From: an uncultured Shewanella sp.
Lineage (GTDB): Bacteria > Pseudomonadota > Gammaproteobacteria > Enterobacterales > Shewanellaceae
Direction of reading: 5' to 3'
DNA: 64,000 bases
Assembly: GCF_947501665.1 (NCBI RefSeq)
Contig: NZ_CANMWS010000006.1
Coordinates: 150,824-214,823 of the forward strand
The notes beneath the pieces are model-generated. The model was given only the letters and a program-made list of their open reading frames with translations. It searched no databases and had not been told where the DNA came from. Both the position numbers and the translations under genes were made by a program. Each line of letters starts with the position of its first letter. Position 1 is the stretch's first letter. Positions 44,375 through 55,167 of this stretch are shown here, one piece after another.

Positions 44375-45588
44375 TAGTGTGTCACCCTCTCTGGTACGGG
44401 TTTGGTTTTCTCATTTTTACTGTAAATCCACAGCCAAACGAAGAAACCAAAATAAGTCACAGTAAAGATCCGCGCAGCAATGGTCAGTTCAGGTGTTGCA
44501 GGAACAGCCCCTAAATAGCCCAACACAATAAACGAAATAGCAAATTGAGTAATATTGACCTTATGGGTCATACTACGGTAGCGTATTGATTTCACATTAC
44601 AACGATCAAGCCATGGTAAAATAAACAACACAGCAATCGCCAAGCCCATACCAATGACCCCAATTAACTTATCAGGGATCGCACGCAAAATAGCGTAGAA
44701 AGGAGTGAAATACCAAACTGGTGCAATATGCTCAGGTGTTTTCATTGGGTTTGCCGCTTCAAAATTCGGTTTTTCAAGGAAATAACCGCCGCCTTCTGGC
44801 ATGAAAAACAGAATGTAGCAAAACACAATTAAGAAAGCCGCCGTTCCCATGATATCTTTCACGGTATAATATGGGTGGAACGGAATACCGTCTTTTGGCC
44901 AACCATTTTCGTCTTTATTCTTTTTAATCTCAATACCATCTGGGTTATTTGACCCAACTTCATGCAAAGCAATTAAATGCAAGAATACCAGTACAACCAG
45001 TACTAATGGTAAAGCGATAACATGCAAGGCAAAGAAACGGTTTAAGGTTGCGCCCGAAACAACAAAATCACCTCGGATCCACAGCGTTAAATCATCACCA
45101 ATAACGGGAATTGCACCAAACAATGAGATAATCACTTGTGCGCCCCAGTAAGACATTTGTCCCCAAGGCAATAAGTATCCCATAAAGGCTTCAGCCATTA
45201 ACACCAAGAAAATCAACATTCCAAATAGCCATAATAATTCTCTAGGCTTTTGGTAAGAACCGTATAATAAGCCTCTGAACATATGCAAATAAACCACCAC
45301 AAAGAAGGCGGATGCCCCCGTGGAATGCATATATCGTAATAGCCAGCCATACTCTACATCACGCATGATGTATTCAATAGACGCAAAAGCCCCTTCTGAC
45401 GTCGGCACATAGTTCATGGTTAACCAAATACCTGTTACCAACTGGTTAACCAGAACAAGTAAGGCCAATGAACCAAAAAAATACCAAAAGTTGAAATTGG
45501 TGGGTGTTGCGTATTGACCCACATGACGGTTATAGGTCGCCGTCATTGGAATACGCTCATCAATCCAGTTGATTAGATTTTTAATCAT
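44374..45588 (-). CDS. petB: Ubiquinol-cytochrome c reductase, cytochrome b subunit
   Basis: Cytochrome b is the membrane core of the bc1 complex and carries haems bL and bH and both quinone sites. The 404 residues include about eight membrane helices. Haem-ligand histidines appear in RYMHSTGASAFFVVVYLHMFRG and in FFALHVIALPLVLVVLVFLHLIALHEVGSNNP. The Qo-site motif is PEHIAPVWYF, a variant of PEWY. It is translationally coupled to petA upstream (4-bp overlap) and petC downstream. Confidence 0.97.
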   Translation of the reverse strand: MIKNLINWIDERIPMTATYNRHVGQYATPTNFNFWYFFGSLALLVLVNQLVTGIWLTMNYVPTSEGAFASIEYIMRDVEYGWLLRYMHSTGASAFFVVVYLHMFRGLLYGSYQKPRELLWLFGMLIFLVLMAEAFMGYLLPWGQMSYWGAQVIISLFGAIPVIGDDLTLWIRGDFVVSGATLNRFFALHVIALPLVLVVLVFLHLIALHEVGSNNPDGIEIKKNKDENGWPKDGIPFHPYYTVKDIMGTAAFLIVFCYILFFMPEGGGYFLEKPNFEAANPMKTPEHIAPVWYFTPFYAILRAIPDKLIGVIGMGLAIAVLFILPWLDRCNVKSIRYRSMTHKVNITQFAISFIVLGYLGAVPATPELTIAARIFTVTYFGFFVWLWIYSKNEKTKPVPERVTH

Positions 45589-46178
45589 GCGGTAGCCCCT
45601 TCATCTTCGCCGATAAGTACGGTACCGTCATCAAGATATTGATGTGGTGGGATCACTAAATTTAACGGAGCAGGTACGCCTTGGAAAACACGACCTGCCA
45701 TGTCAAATTTAGAACCGTGACAAGGACAGAAAAATCCAGAGGTTACCCCTTTAACTTGTTCACCGAACGTATCAGGCTGATAGGTTGGTGAGCAACCCAA
45801 GTGAGTACATAAACCAACGGCAATAAAATACTCAGGATTAATAGAACGACCCACATTCTGTGCATACACAGGTTGCTGAGGTTCTAATGAATCAGGATCA
45901 CGTAATTGATCATCATGCGTAGGAAGCTCCGTGAGAACCGATTCAGTGCGACGGACAACCCATACAGGTTTCCCGCGCCACTCAACACGGATCAATTGAC
46001 CGGGCTCTAATTTGTTAATATTTACTTGAACCGGCGCACCTGCAGCTTTCGCTTTGGCACTCGGATTCCATGACTTAATAAAAGGAACCGCTACAGCGAC
46101 GGCACCAGCACCACCCACTACGGCGGTTGCTGCGGTCAGGAATCTGCGACGTCCGGTATTGACTGGCGCATTGCTCAT
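45585..46178 (-). CDS. petA: Ubiquinol-cytochrome c reductase, Rieske iron-sulfur subunit
   Basis: This subunit accepts the first electron from ubiquinol. The 197-residue protein has a twin-arginine signal-anchor (TGRRRFLTAATAVVGGAGAV) that stays as the membrane helix. The 2Fe-2S ligands are in CTHLGC (about 133-138) and CPCHGS (about 159-164). It is the first gene of petABC; about 340 bp of noncoding DNA upstream should contain the operon promoter. Confidence 0.97.
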   Translation of the reverse strand: MSNAPVNTGRRRFLTAATAVVGGAGAVAVAVPFIKSWNPSAKAKAAGAPVQVNINKLEPGQLIRVEWRGKPVWVVRRTESVLTELPTHDDQLRDPDSLEPQQPVYAQNVGRSINPEYFIAVGLCTHLGCSPTYQPDTFGEQVKGVTSGFFCPCHGSKFDMAGRVFQGVPAPLNLVIPPHQYLDDGTVLIGEDEGATA

Positions 46179-46466
46179 CCACTTATCTCCAGAGAGTGTT
46201 GGAATTTTTGTTTTATAACGTTACTTGAAATTAAGCTTATCTACTTAAATCAATTAACATAGATTTGAGGCGCGCTCATTATAGCCAAAAATTAGAAACA
46301 GATCATAGCGAAAATACACAAGTATATTAACTATGTTAACTTGAACGACATTTATGCACAAAAAATAGACAATAAAAATAACGACTGACTGCGACAAACT
46401 AATACAGATGTAATTTTTAACCATTAAAAAGCTAACAAAACACATTCAAATGATTTATAGCAATAA
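46179..46466. other. Upstream region of petABC
   Basis: This gap between petA and the terminator of the hfl cluster is AT-rich and shows no convincing gene; a 63-codon minus-strand frame at 46254-46445 has poor coding character. It should contain the petA promoter. Confidence 0.5.
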
Positions 46467-46490
46467 AAAAGCCCGATAAAAATCGGGCTT
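46467..46490 (-). terminator. Terminator of the hfq-hflXKC cluster
   Basis: AGCCCGAT and ATCGGGCT with a 4-nt loop; on the minus strand it is followed by TTTTTTATTG. It lies about 30 bp after hflC. Confidence 0.9.
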
Positions 46491-46518
46491 CAGTTACTCA
46501 TTGAGTTTTAATGGCGAA

Positions 46519-47397
46519 TTATTTGCCCGTCGGACTCTTCATAAATTTGAAGAAATCGTTATCGGGATCCAACACCATCATATTTGAACCATTAGCGAAA
46601 CTGGCTTTATAGGCTTCTAAACTACGCATGAAACTATACAAGTCCGGTGCTTTGGTATAAGAGTCAGCATAAATTTTCGCCGCCAATGCATCTCCTTCAC
46701 CGCGAGTAGTCAGTGCTTTTCTTTTTGCTTCTGCGATTTGAACCGTCACACTCGCATCGGTTCTAGCACGAATAATCTCTGCTTGCTCACGACCTTGCGC
46801 ACGATGCTCTTTTGCAACAGCTTGACGCTCTGCACGCATGCGTTGATAAATACTGCTGCTCACATTAGCAGGTAGATTGATTTGCTTCACACGCACATCA
46901 ACCACTTTGATACCAAGATCAGCAGCACTGTCTTTTGCATTTTTAAGTGCTTCAGACTGCATTTCATCACGCTCACCCGAGACAATTTGTTTAATGGTAC
47001 GGCGACCAAATTCAGTGCGAAGATCATTATTGATTTTACGTTGCAATAACGATTCAGCCGTGGCTTTTTGTCCGCCATTGGTTGAAAGGTAATAACGCTC
47101 AAAATCCATGATCTTCCACTTAACGTATGAATCGACCATTAAATCTTTCTTCTCAGACGTCACAAAGCGATCCGCTTGGCCATCCAAGGTTTGAATGCGC
47201 GCATCAAGAAACTTCACTTTGTCCAAGAAAGGCACTTTTAAATGTAAGCCAGGACTATATACTTTGGTTTTACCATCCACTTTGATGATCACACCAAAAC
47301 GAGAAACAATTGCCCTTTCTCCTTCATTGACCACAACCAATGATGACAAACCAATGGCAATCACTAAGGCAACAATAATAGCACTAAGTCTACCCAT
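46519..47397 (-). CDS. hflC: FtsH protease modulator HflC
   Basis: HflC and HflK form a large SPFH/prohibitin-type assembly in the inner membrane that cages FtsH and controls its access to membrane substrates. The 292-residue protein has an N-terminal membrane segment (LSAIIVALVIAIGLSSLVVV) and the SPFH domain (GERAIVSRFGVIIKV, GLHLKVPFLDKVKFLDARIQTL). A long charged helix (RMRAERQAVAKEHRAQGREQAEI) follows, then a C-terminal LYSFMRSLEAYKASF motif. hflK lies 2 bp upstream. Confidence 0.97.
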   Translation of the reverse strand: MGRLSAIIVALVIAIGLSSLVVVNEGERAIVSRFGVIIKVDGKTKVYSPGLHLKVPFLDKVKFLDARIQTLDGQADRFVTSEKKDLMVDSYVKWKIMDFERYYLSTNGGQKATAESLLQRKINNDLRTEFGRRTIKQIVSGERDEMQSEALKNAKDSAADLGIKVVDVRVKQINLPANVSSSIYQRMRAERQAVAKEHRAQGREQAEIIRARTDASVTVQIAEAKRKALTTRGEGDALAAKIYADSYTKAPDLYSFMRSLEAYKASFANGSNMMVLDPDNDFFKFMKSPTGK

Positions 47398-47399
47398 GA

Positions 47400-48536
47400 T
47401 TAGTTTCTCCCCTGTCTAGTACGATCACTGCGACTGGATCGGCCATCCATAGGAATACTGCTTGGGATCCCTGAAACGCTTGTTGGTGTCACTTGAATGC
47501 TACTTTGTTTCGAAGTGTTACTGCTCTTTTTTGTCGAAGAATTAAGCAATTGATCTAATGGTAAATACATCATGTTATTACTATTTTTTGAATCAACTAA
47601 CACTTTATTTGTACCTGACAACACCGCTTGCATCGCATCTAAATACAAACGCTCACGAGTCACATTCGGTGCAGCAAGGTATTCCGGTACCAGCTTATTA
47701 AAGCTCGCCACTTGACCTTCTGCCTCTAACGTTACACGCTGTTTATAAGCATTAGCTTGCTCATCCATACGCTGCACTTCACCACGCGCTTTAGGTTCGA
47801 TTTCACGCGAATAAGCTTCAGCTTCTCGAATAAAGCGTTGCTCATCTTCTTGCGCAGAAATGGCATCATCGAAAGCATCTTTCACTTGCTCTGGTGGTCG
47901 AGCAGGTAAAAAGTTGACGTCGACAATTTCAATGCCCGTATTATAAGGCTTCATAATACGATTAATTTCATCCCAAGTATCGCGCCTAATTTGATCGCGC
48001 CCAGTGGTTAAAATCGCATCCATGGTATTGTGACCCACAACAAATCTGAGTGCACTGTCAGTTGCTTCACTTAAGCTACTATCCGCATTGACCACACTGA
48101 ATAGGTAATCTCTTGCGTTCACAACGCGATACTGTACATCCATTTCAACCTGAACTAGGTTTTCATCTTTCGTTAACATGCTACCAGACGCTGGAATAGA
48201 GCGAACAGTGGACACATTCACAGGGATAACCGTATCAATAAAAGTCGCTTTCCAATGCAGGCCAGGACCAATATCACCAACATATTGACCAAAACGAAGG
48301 ACGACGCCTTTTTCTGCTTCTTTTACCGTATAAAAACCGGATAACCCCCACGCAACAACGAGGATCCCAAGTACGATTAATACCGCAAAAGAGCTCACGC
48401 CCGACCCCCCACCTTTTCCGCCAAAGCGTTTGGTTAGGTTACGGTATACTTCATCTAAATCTGGTGGGCCTTTATCATTCCCATTCTTCTTTCCCCAAGG
48501 GTCGTTGCCCTTGTTACCGGGCTCGTTCCAAGCCAT
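47400..48536 (-). CDS. hflK: FtsH protease modulator HflK
   Basis: HflK is the partner of HflC. The 378-residue protein has a Gly-rich cytoplasmic N-terminus (MAWNEPGNKGNDPWGKKNG), a membrane segment (about 48-68), and the SPFH domain (EAEKGVVLRFGQYVGDIGPGLHWK). A charged coiled coil (QDEQRFIREAEAYSREIEPKARGEVQRM, shortened here in meaning to about residues 205-245) leads to a low-complexity Ser-rich C-terminus. Its order after hflX is the usual one. Confidence 0.97.
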   Translation of the reverse strand: MAWNEPGNKGNDPWGKKNGNDKGPPDLDEVYRNLTKRFGGKGGGSGVSSFAVLIVLGILVVAWGLSGFYTVKEAEKGVVLRFGQYVGDIGPGLHWKATFIDTVIPVNVSTVRSIPASGSMLTKDENLVQVEMDVQYRVVNARDYLFSVVNADSSLSEATDSALRFVVGHNTMDAILTTGRDQIRRDTWDEINRIMKPYNTGIEIVDVNFLPARPPEQVKDAFDDAISAQEDEQRFIREAEAYSREIEPKARGEVQRMDEQANAYKQRVTLEAEGQVASFNKLVPEYLAAPNVTRERLYLDAMQAVLSGTNKVLVDSKNSNNMMYLPLDQLLNSSTKKSSNTSKQSSIQVTPTSVSGIPSSIPMDGRSSRSDRTRQGRN

Positions 48537-48573
48537 TTAGTACTCCGTATTCATATAAAAATAAAAGAAACGA

Positions 48574-49884
48574 CTAAATATTAACTTCTACTGTATCATT
48601 TTCTTCAACAATAAAAGTCGTTAATTCCCCATGACTCTGTTTCGTTAAGCGAAGCCAATCAGTTTCTAACAAACGCACAGACAAAATACAATTACCGAAA
48701 TCGTCATATTCCTTTGCTTGTATGGCATCCAGCCGATAAAAATGTCCAAGATAATGCCCTGCACTGGCAGGAATTTGCAAGGTAAATTGACTAATTGCTT
48801 TTCCTACCAAGGCATTGATTGCCTCTTGTAACAGCATTAAACCTTGCTGTTTCTGAGCCGAAATCCATACTCGCATAGGCTTCCCCTCATCATCATAATC
48901 GATATGAGGGCTCACATCATCAAGTAAGTCTATCTTATTACATACAATCAATTGTGGTATATCATCAGCTTCAATTTCTTTCAGTACATTTTGCACTTGT
49001 TCAAAATTGTCACCCATATTTTCATCTGCACAGTCAACAATATGCAGCAATAAATCAGCCTGACGTGTTTCTTGTAGCGTTGCCTTAAAAGCAGCAACGA
49101 GATCATGAGGCAAATGCCTAATAAACCCAACCGTATCAGCAAGAATCACGCTGCCATCATCTAAATCCAATTTTCTTAACGTAGGATCTAATGTTGCAAA
49201 GAGCTGATCGGCAGCATACACCTCTGAGAGTGTCAACGCATTAAATAAAGTCGACTTTCCTGCATTGGTGTACCCCACTAAAGAAACGGTTGCTAAATCA
49301 CTACGATTTCGTGCCCGTCGACTTTGCTCCCTTTGCTTATCAACTTTAGCTAAGCGTTTATTGATGCTTTTTATTCGACCTCTTAATAGGCGTCTATCCG
49401 TCTCAAGCTGAGTTTCCCCAGGCCCGCGCATACCAATACCACCTTTTTGCCTCTCTAAATGGGTCCATCCTCTAATTAAGCGCGTTGACATGTGGCGCAA
49501 TTGCGCTAGCTCCACCTGCAACTTTCCTTCATAGGTTCTCGCTCTTTGGGCAAAAATATCTAAAATCAACGTGGTACGATCTAATACACGACATTGGCAT
49601 AGATGCTCCAGATTTCTCTCTTGAGCAGGACTTAAGGCATGATTAAAAATGACAACATTAGCCTCTGTGGCTGCAACTAAAGCCGCTAATTCTTCTGCCT
49701 TTCCTGAACCGACAAAATACTTTCTATCCGGAGAACGACGACTCGCTGTAATAACGCCAATTGACTGGGCTCCTGCTGACTCGACTAATAACTGCAGTTC
49801 AAGGAGATCTTCTCTACTATCTTCATCAGAAAAATCAACATGAACCAGTACAGCACTTTCACCTGCCTCATAACGATCAAACAA
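48574..49884 (-). CDS. hflX: GTPase HflX, ribosome-splitting factor
   Basis: HflX binds 50S subunits and splits stalled or hibernating ribosomes after heat stress. The 436 residues comprise the N-terminal HflX domain (about 1-110), a helical linker with ERQKGGIGMRGPGETQLETDRR, and the G domain (about 200-365). G motifs are GYTNAGKST, DTVGFIRHLP and NKIDLL. A small C-terminal domain follows. It lies between hfq and hflK, as in E. coli. Confidence 0.97.
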   Translation of the reverse strand: MFDRYEAGESAVLVHVDFSDEDSREDLLELQLLVESAGAQSIGVITASRRSPDRKYFVGSGKAEELAALVAATEANVVIFNHALSPAQERNLEHLCQCRVLDRTTLILDIFAQRARTYEGKLQVELAQLRHMSTRLIRGWTHLERQKGGIGMRGPGETQLETDRRLLRGRIKSINKRLAKVDKQREQSRRARNRSDLATVSLVGYTNAGKSTLFNALTLSEVYAADQLFATLDPTLRKLDLDDGSVILADTVGFIRHLPHDLVAAFKATLQETRQADLLLHIVDCADENMGDNFEQVQNVLKEIEADDIPQLIVCNKIDLLDDVSPHIDYDDEGKPMRVWISAQKQQGLMLLQEAINALVGKAISQFTLQIPASAGHYLGHFYRLDAIQAKEYDDFGNCILSVRLLETDWLRLTKQSHGELTTFIVEENDTVEVNI

Positions 49885-49901
49885 AAAGCAAACTCCTCAA
49901 A

Positions 49902-50186
<285 letters not shown>

Positions 50187-50276
50187 TCATTTCCTTTTTA
50201 TGTAATATTCAGTAATAAATCTAATAAAGAAAACTTTATTGTTTGGTTTTAGTATTATACAGCTGCAGCTAATAAG

Positions 50277-51203
50277 CTAGCGACACAGTCGCATTATTGT
50301 AGCAAGATTATTTTCCTCACCGCTTTCTAGCCAATTTAATTCTGGCCATCCTCGTAACCATGTTAGTTGACGCTTAGCCAATTGCCTAGTCGCGACGACA
50401 GCTTTTTCAACCATAATATCATATTCAATGTCACCATTTAGGTATTCCCAACATTGACGATAACCAACACAACGCATTGATGGTAAATCTAAATGTAGAT
50501 CCTTTCTGGCTTTCAATTTTCGAACTTCTTCAACAAACCCTTCAGCCAACATCTCACTAAATCTTTGTTCAATAGTCTTGTGTAACATCTTTCTATCGGT
50601 GGGTGCAATCGCAAATTGCACAACATCGTAAGGAAAGGTATCAGATTTTGTTTGAGAAAGCTCCGTTAAAGAGCGCCCAGAGAGCCGATAAACTTCGATT
50701 GCACGTGATAACCTTTGGGGATCATTAGGGTGGATCCTTGCTGCTGAAATCGGATCAAAACTCGATAATTCCTCATGTAAACACGACCAGCCTTTAGTTT
50801 GAGCCTCTAATGCGATTTGTTGGCGGACTGTCTCATCCGCTGCAGGTAAAGGTGATAAACCTTCCAACAGCGCTTTGAAATAAAGCATTGTCCCGCCCAC
50901 GAGAAGTGGCACTTTTCCCCGCAGCAAAATCTTTTCAATTTCATTTAAGGCATCTCGCCTAAAATCAGCCGCAGAGTAACTTTCATTCGGCTCAATAATA
51001 TTGATTAGGCGATGAGGCGCGTATTTAAGTTCACTCTCTGTCGGTTTCGCCGTACCAATATCCATGCCTTTATAAATTAAAGCTGAATCCACAGATATGA
51101 TTTCACAATTGAACTCTTGTACGAGTTTTATCGCTAATGCTGTTTTACCTGATGCAGTAGGCCCCATCAAGGTAATCACTTTTGGAGATATGTCTCTACT
51201 CAC
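50277..51203 (-). CDS. miaA: tRNA dimethylallyltransferase MiaA
   Basis: MiaA adds an isopentenyl group to A37 of tRNAs reading UNN codons. The 308-residue protein has the P-loop [11 protein letters not shown] (about 14-24), the catalytic Asp/Thr context [18 protein letters not shown], the insertion domain and the zone [18 protein letters not shown], and the end motif [21 protein letters not shown]. It overlaps mutL by 8 bp, which implies coupling. Confidence 0.97.
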   Translation of the reverse strand: MSRDISPKVITLMGPTASGKTALAIKLVQEFNCEIISVDSALIYKGMDIGTAKPTESELKYAPHRLINIIEPNESYSAADFRRDALNEIEKILLRGKVPLLVGGTMLYFKALLEGLSPLPAADETVRQQIALEAQTKGWSCLHEELSSFDPISAARIHPNDPQRLSRAIEVYRLSGRSLTELSQTKSDTFPYDVVQFAIAPTDRKMLHKTIEQRFSEMLAEGFVEEVRKLKARKDLHLDLPSMRCVGYRQCWEYLNGDIEYDIMVEKAVVATRQLAKRQLTWLRGWPELNWLESGEENNLATIMRLCR

Positions 51204-53199
51204 TCGTATTCTCTTTTAACCATGCTTGCCAGGGTAATCTGGTAGCTTGCTTTGCTATTACTTGTTGCTGAACATCTTCATCCAACTCAATCCATTTCAA
51301 CCACACCTCTGATGGTGCAATAAACTTCACCACAGCGGCTTTTGCTAACCAAGTGACTAAAGCAGCATCATCAGGAGCTTCAAACCTTAGCCATTGTAAT
51401 AACTCAGGGATAAGCGTCGCTAACTGACTGTCTCTTAAATATGGGGGCACTTTCTTTATTATCAACTGCCCAAGTCGAATTGATAGCTCAATCCCCAACT
51501 TTTTAAAACAAACTTCTCTTAATTTAATGGTATCAATCCAATCAGGATCGGCCGCTACAGACACAGGCATTAATAAAGGCTGGCTAATCAGCCCATGGGC
51601 TAGCTTAGTCTTTATTTCATTTTTCAATACAATTTTCTGAATGTCTTTTATCTTTACCAGTAACAATTCCTCATCCTGAGTGAGGACCCAATACTCCTTT
51701 GCTAACATCAAGGGCATTGATATATTTGAATGCGCACTTTTCTTGAGTCCCACCACATCCTGAGACGTTGTCAACAAAGCACCATAGGCAACAATTTCAG
51801 CTTGAGAAGGTAAATCATGACCCTGCTTTCCAGCCGAATAAGCCCCTTTTCCGTGTTGAGTCGATTTTAGATTTGGACTATTGCTATTATGGGTGACTAT
51901 CTCTTCTGCGCTCCCCTTTGAGCCCTCCCATTGTTTGGCGATGACGTTATGTTCAGTATCATCTTGATTATTCTCTGCTGTGTAAGCTGTATGTTCCCTT
52001 AACCCAGAAGATATTTGTGATACTTTGTTTTCTCCAATTGAGTGAGTTGGCAAAAAATAATGTGAGTGAACATTTGACTGTTCAGGCTCTTTTTCATCCA
52101 CTTTCAATCGATCCGATGCGTTCACAATAGATTGAGGTAACGACACCTTATCGTCAACACTGCTCTGTAAAATCACTTTATCGGCATTTGAATTTTCATC
52201 AAAATACATTTGAGCTAACGCTGATTGTAAAGCTTGTAATATAAAATCATGCACATATCGGCTTTGATGAAATCTAACTTCATGTTTTGCTGGGTGGACA
52301 TTCACATCAACTTGAAAAGGATCGAGGTTCAACATCAACACATAACTAGGATTAACCGCAGAATTGAGTTCACTAAAAGCTTGTCTCACGGCGTGATTAA
52401 CCAGCCTGTCACGAATAAGACGTCCATTAACGTAGAAGTACTGAGTATCGGCATGATTGAGGTGAATTTCTGGAGATTGTAAATAACCATGAAGTTTTAA
52501 ATCTCCATGTTCACAATCTATCGCTAATGCCGTTTCAGCAAACACTTTACCGCACACTTGTCCTAAACGTTGTAAATATTGCGCTTGATTACTAGTACTA
52601 CGGTAGTTTCGTATCATTTTACCATTGTGTTTCAATGTAAAATGGACATCCCGTCTCACTAAAACAATCCGTTTTAGCCATTCATCAATATGGGTAAATT
52701 CTGTTTTATCACTTTTTAAAAAACGACGCCTAGCCGGTGTATTAAAGAATAAATCCATGACTTCGATGCTGGTACCCACAGGATGTGCAGCCGGTAATAC
52801 GTCTACCGCCATTTCTATCCCTTGGGTTTTCGCTTGCCAGGCTTTATCTTGCTCTAACGTATTCGATGTTAAAGTCAGCCTTGATACAGAGCTAATACTC
52901 GCAAGCGCCTCACCTCTAAACCCGAAGCTTAAAATAGCATCGAGATCATCTAGACTTGTCACCTTAGAAGTCGCATGACGAGATAAGGCTAAGGTTAAAT
53001 CTTCTTTGGCGATCCCAGCCCCATTATCTCGAATGCGAATAAGCTTACTGCCGCCTTTTTCGATTTCAATATTAACTTGAGTCGCACCGGCATCTAGCGC
53101 GTTCTCAACGAGCTCTTTAATCACTGAAGCAGGTCGCTCCACCACTTCACCTGCTGCAATTTGATTTGCCAATTGGGGAGACAGCTTAAGAATTGCCAT
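51196..53199 (-). CDS. mutL: DNA mismatch repair protein MutL
   Basis: MutL links MutS mismatch recognition to MutH/UvrD. The 667-residue protein has an N-terminal GHKL ATPase domain (about 1-335). Its motifs are [30 protein letters not shown] and [15 protein letters not shown] poorly conserved Ser/Asn/Glu-rich linker (about 345-480) precedes the C-terminal dimerisation domain. The endonuclease DQHAxxERxxxE motif is not seen, as expected for species with MutH-type repair. It follows amiB with about 45 bp between. Confidence 0.97.
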   Translation of the reverse strand: MAILKLSPQLANQIAAGEVVERPASVIKELVENALDAGATQVNIEIEKGGSKLIRIRDNGAGIAKEDLTLALSRHATSKVTSLDDLDAILSFGFRGEALASISSVSRLTLTSNTLEQDKAWQAKTQGIEMAVDVLPAAHPVGTSIEVMDLFFNTPARRRFLKSDKTEFTHIDEWLKRIVLVRRDVHFTLKHNGKMIRNYRSTSNQAQYLQRLGQVCGKVFAETALAIDCEHGDLKLHGYLQSPEIHLNHADTQYFYVNGRLIRDRLVNHAVRQAFSELNSAVNPSYVLMLNLDPFQVDVNVHPAKHEVRFHQSRYVHDFILQALQSALAQMYFDENSNADKVILQSSVDDKVSLPQSIVNASDRLKVDEKEPEQSNVHSHYFLPTHSIGENKVSQISSGLREHTAYTAENNQDDTEHNVIAKQWEGSKGSAEEIVTHNSNSPNLKSTQHGKGAYSAGKQGHDLPSQAEIVAYGALLTTSQDVVGLKKSAHSNISMPLMLAKEYWVLTQDEELLLVKIKDIQKIVLKNEIKTKLAHGLISQPLLMPVSVAADPDWIDTIKLREVCFKKLGIELSIRLGQLIIKKVPPYLRDSQLATLIPELLQWLRFEAPDDAALVTWLAKAAVVKFIAPSEVWLKWIELDEDVQQQVIAKQATRLPWQAWLKENTSE

Positions 53200-53243
53200 A
53201 AAATACTTCCAAACCTAGGAAAGACGCCAACAGCATTATAATA

Positions 53244-54560
53244 TTATGCTTTTGGAATAATTAATTTTTGCCCAATCCGTAAACCATCCGATTTTAAGCG
53301 ATTCGCTTTTTTAATACTGGCCATCGATACTCGGTAACGTTGTGCTAATACCGATAAAGACTCTCCTTTTCTCACTGTATGACGCCTTTGAGCTTGACTT
53401 GCAAAAAAGGAATTTGTTGGTGGATACGCTTTAAAATAAGACAAGACACCTTTATAAACGGCATTCGATAAATTCGTTTGATGTTCTCTTTGAGTCAATA
53501 ATTTCGCTTCTCTTGCATTAGAGATAAAGCCTGTTTCAACCAAAATTGAAGGGATATCGGGTGATTTCAACACAGCAAAACTGGCCGATTCAGGTTTATT
53601 TTTATGTAATTGGGTAACTTTACCCAAATTACTTAACACTTTCCCGGCAACATTATGACTCATAGCCATGGATCTATCCATGGACATATCCAGTAAAGTC
53701 ATGGCTAAATATTGCTCATTATCGGTATTTTTAATAATTTCCCCTGCACCGCCTAATAGCTCTGAGTGTTTTTCTTTTTTCTCCAGCCAGCGACCGATTT
53801 CACTGTTTGCTCGGCGCATAGATAACACCCAAACCGAAGCGCCTTTAGGTCTTGGAGACGTAAACGCATCAGCATGTATTGAAATTAATAAATCCGCTTT
53901 ACTATTCCGGGCAATCTCAGATCGTTTATTTAAATTAACAAAATAATCGCCGGTACGTGTCATCACCGCCTTCATTCCCGGTGTAGCGTTAATCTTTTTT
54001 GCTAGCTTTTTCGCTATTTGAAGCACGACCTTTTTTTCATAAACTCCGGAAGCTGCAATGGAACCGGGATCATCTCCCCCATGGCCAGCATCAATAGCTA
54101 CAATGACATCACGCATTTTTTTAGGTGCGGTCAAATTAGTACTTTTCGCAACTTGACTGTCGTCTAAGTCCACGACTAAACGGTTACCATATGGCGCTGT
54201 GGGAGATAAAGAAAATAAATTCGCTTTAACACGTTTATTCAGATCAATAACGAGACGTAATGTCCCTTTTCTCGGCGGAGTACTGATTCGAATGCCTTTC
54301 ACTATTTTACTATTATTTGCAATTTTCTTAAGGTTAACGGATGTTGTTCCTCCTTTTAAATCAACGACCACTCGATAAGGGTTCGTTAATGTAAAATGAG
54401 AATATTGCGGTGACGCACTCAAATCAAAAACCACTCGTGTTGATTCAGGTGCAGCCCAAATCCTAACACCGGCCAATTTATTAGCGGCATAAGAAGATAG
54501 AGAAACAAAACAGGCCAATAACAATATGGTAAATTGTGCAAAACGTTTATTTTTTTTCAT
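53244..54560 (-). CDS. amiB: N-acetylmuramoyl-L-alanine amidase AmiB
   Basis: AmiB cleaves stem peptides from septal murein during cell separation. About 438 residues with a signal peptide ([20 protein letters not shown]). An AMIN domain (about 30-130, [17 protein letters not shown]) is followed by the Zn-dependent Amidase_3 domain (about 150-370). Its motifs are [21 protein letters not shown] and [12 protein letters not shown]-terminal LysM repeat ([19 protein letters not shown]) completes it. ATG 54560 is chosen because it gives a normal signal peptide; it lies 14 bp inside the end of tsaE, so translation is probably coupled. The frame stays open further upstream to 54605. Confidence 0.95.
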   Translation of the reverse strand: MKKNKRFAQFTILLLACFVSLSSYAANKLAGVRIWAAPESTRVVFDLSASPQYSHFTLTNPYRVVVDLKGGTTSVNLKKIANNSKIVKGIRISTPPRKGTLRLVIDLNKRVKANLFSLSPTAPYGNRLVVDLDDSQVAKSTNLTAPKKMRDVIVAIDAGHGGDDPGSIAASGVYEKKVVLQIAKKLAKKINATPGMKAVMTRTGDYFVNLNKRSEIARNSKADLLISIHADAFTSPRPKGASVWVLSMRRANSEIGRWLEKKEKHSELLGGAGEIIKNTDNEQYLAMTLLDMSMDRSMAMSHNVAGKVLSNLGKVTQLHKNKPESASFAVLKSPDIPSILVETGFISNAREAKLLTQREHQTNLSNAVYKGVLSYFKAYPPTNSFFASQAQRRHTVRKGESLSVLAQRYRVSMASIKKANRLKSDGLRIGQKLIIPKA

Positions 54561-55029
54561 TATGTATACACGACAATATGCGACAGCCTTCATCTGTTGT
54601 GGCATTCAAAGTAATTGTCCGTTCTAATCCATCATATTGCATTAAAATACTTAAATCTGCATCTGGGATCATACCAAACCCACGATCAGGCCATTCAATT
54701 AAACTGATCGTATTGTCTCCGAAGTAATCTCTTATACCCATAAACTCAAGTTCTTCAGGATCAAGTAAGCGATACAAGTCAAAATGATAAACCACTAAAT
54801 TATTCAGCTCATATGGCTCAACAAGTGCATATGTGGGACTTTTCACCGCCCCTTTATGACCTAATCCTTGGATCAAACCTCTGCTTAGTGTGGTCTTTCC
54901 TGCACCCAGATCCCCACTTAAATAAAGCACCAAAGGTGCTGAGATCACATTGGCTAGTGTCAGCCCTAGGGCCACAGTCTCATTTTCATTTTTTAAGTGA
55001 AATGTGACAGATGTTAATCTTGATATCAT
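54547..55029 (-). CDS. tsaE: tRNA threonylcarbamoyladenosine biosynthesis ATPase TsaE
   Basis: TsaE is the ATPase that works with TsaB and TsaD to make t6A37 in ANN-decoding tRNAs. The 160-residue protein has the Walker [17 protein letters not shown] (about 38-53), then [10 protein letters not shown], the YHFDLYRL motif, [14 protein letters not shown], and SLIEWPDRG. It is between nnr and amiB, the common order in gammaproteobacteria. Confidence 0.96.
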   Translation of the reverse strand: MISRLTSVTFHLKNENETVALGLTLANVISAPLVLYLSGDLGAGKTTLSRGLIQGLGHKGAVKSPTYALVEPYELNNLVVYHFDLYRLLDPEELEFMGIRDYFGDNTISLIEWPDRGFGMIPDADLSILMQYDGLERTITLNATTDEGCRILSCIHNEKK

Positions 55030-55167
55030 AGTTACTTCAATAATAATTGTTTCAAAAAAGTGATTTCATTACAGATTGTAAAAACGGTTTATATTTTCAT
55101 TGTTTTTAGGCGTGAACATAACTGCCAGTATTTTATACTAAACGGTTGCTTATCTAAACAATCTCCA

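Noticed and set aside
46254..46445. 63-residue minus-strand frame upstream of petA
   Set aside because: AT-rich, no ribosome site, Ile/Val/Tyr-rich translation without family likeness; most likely noncoding.
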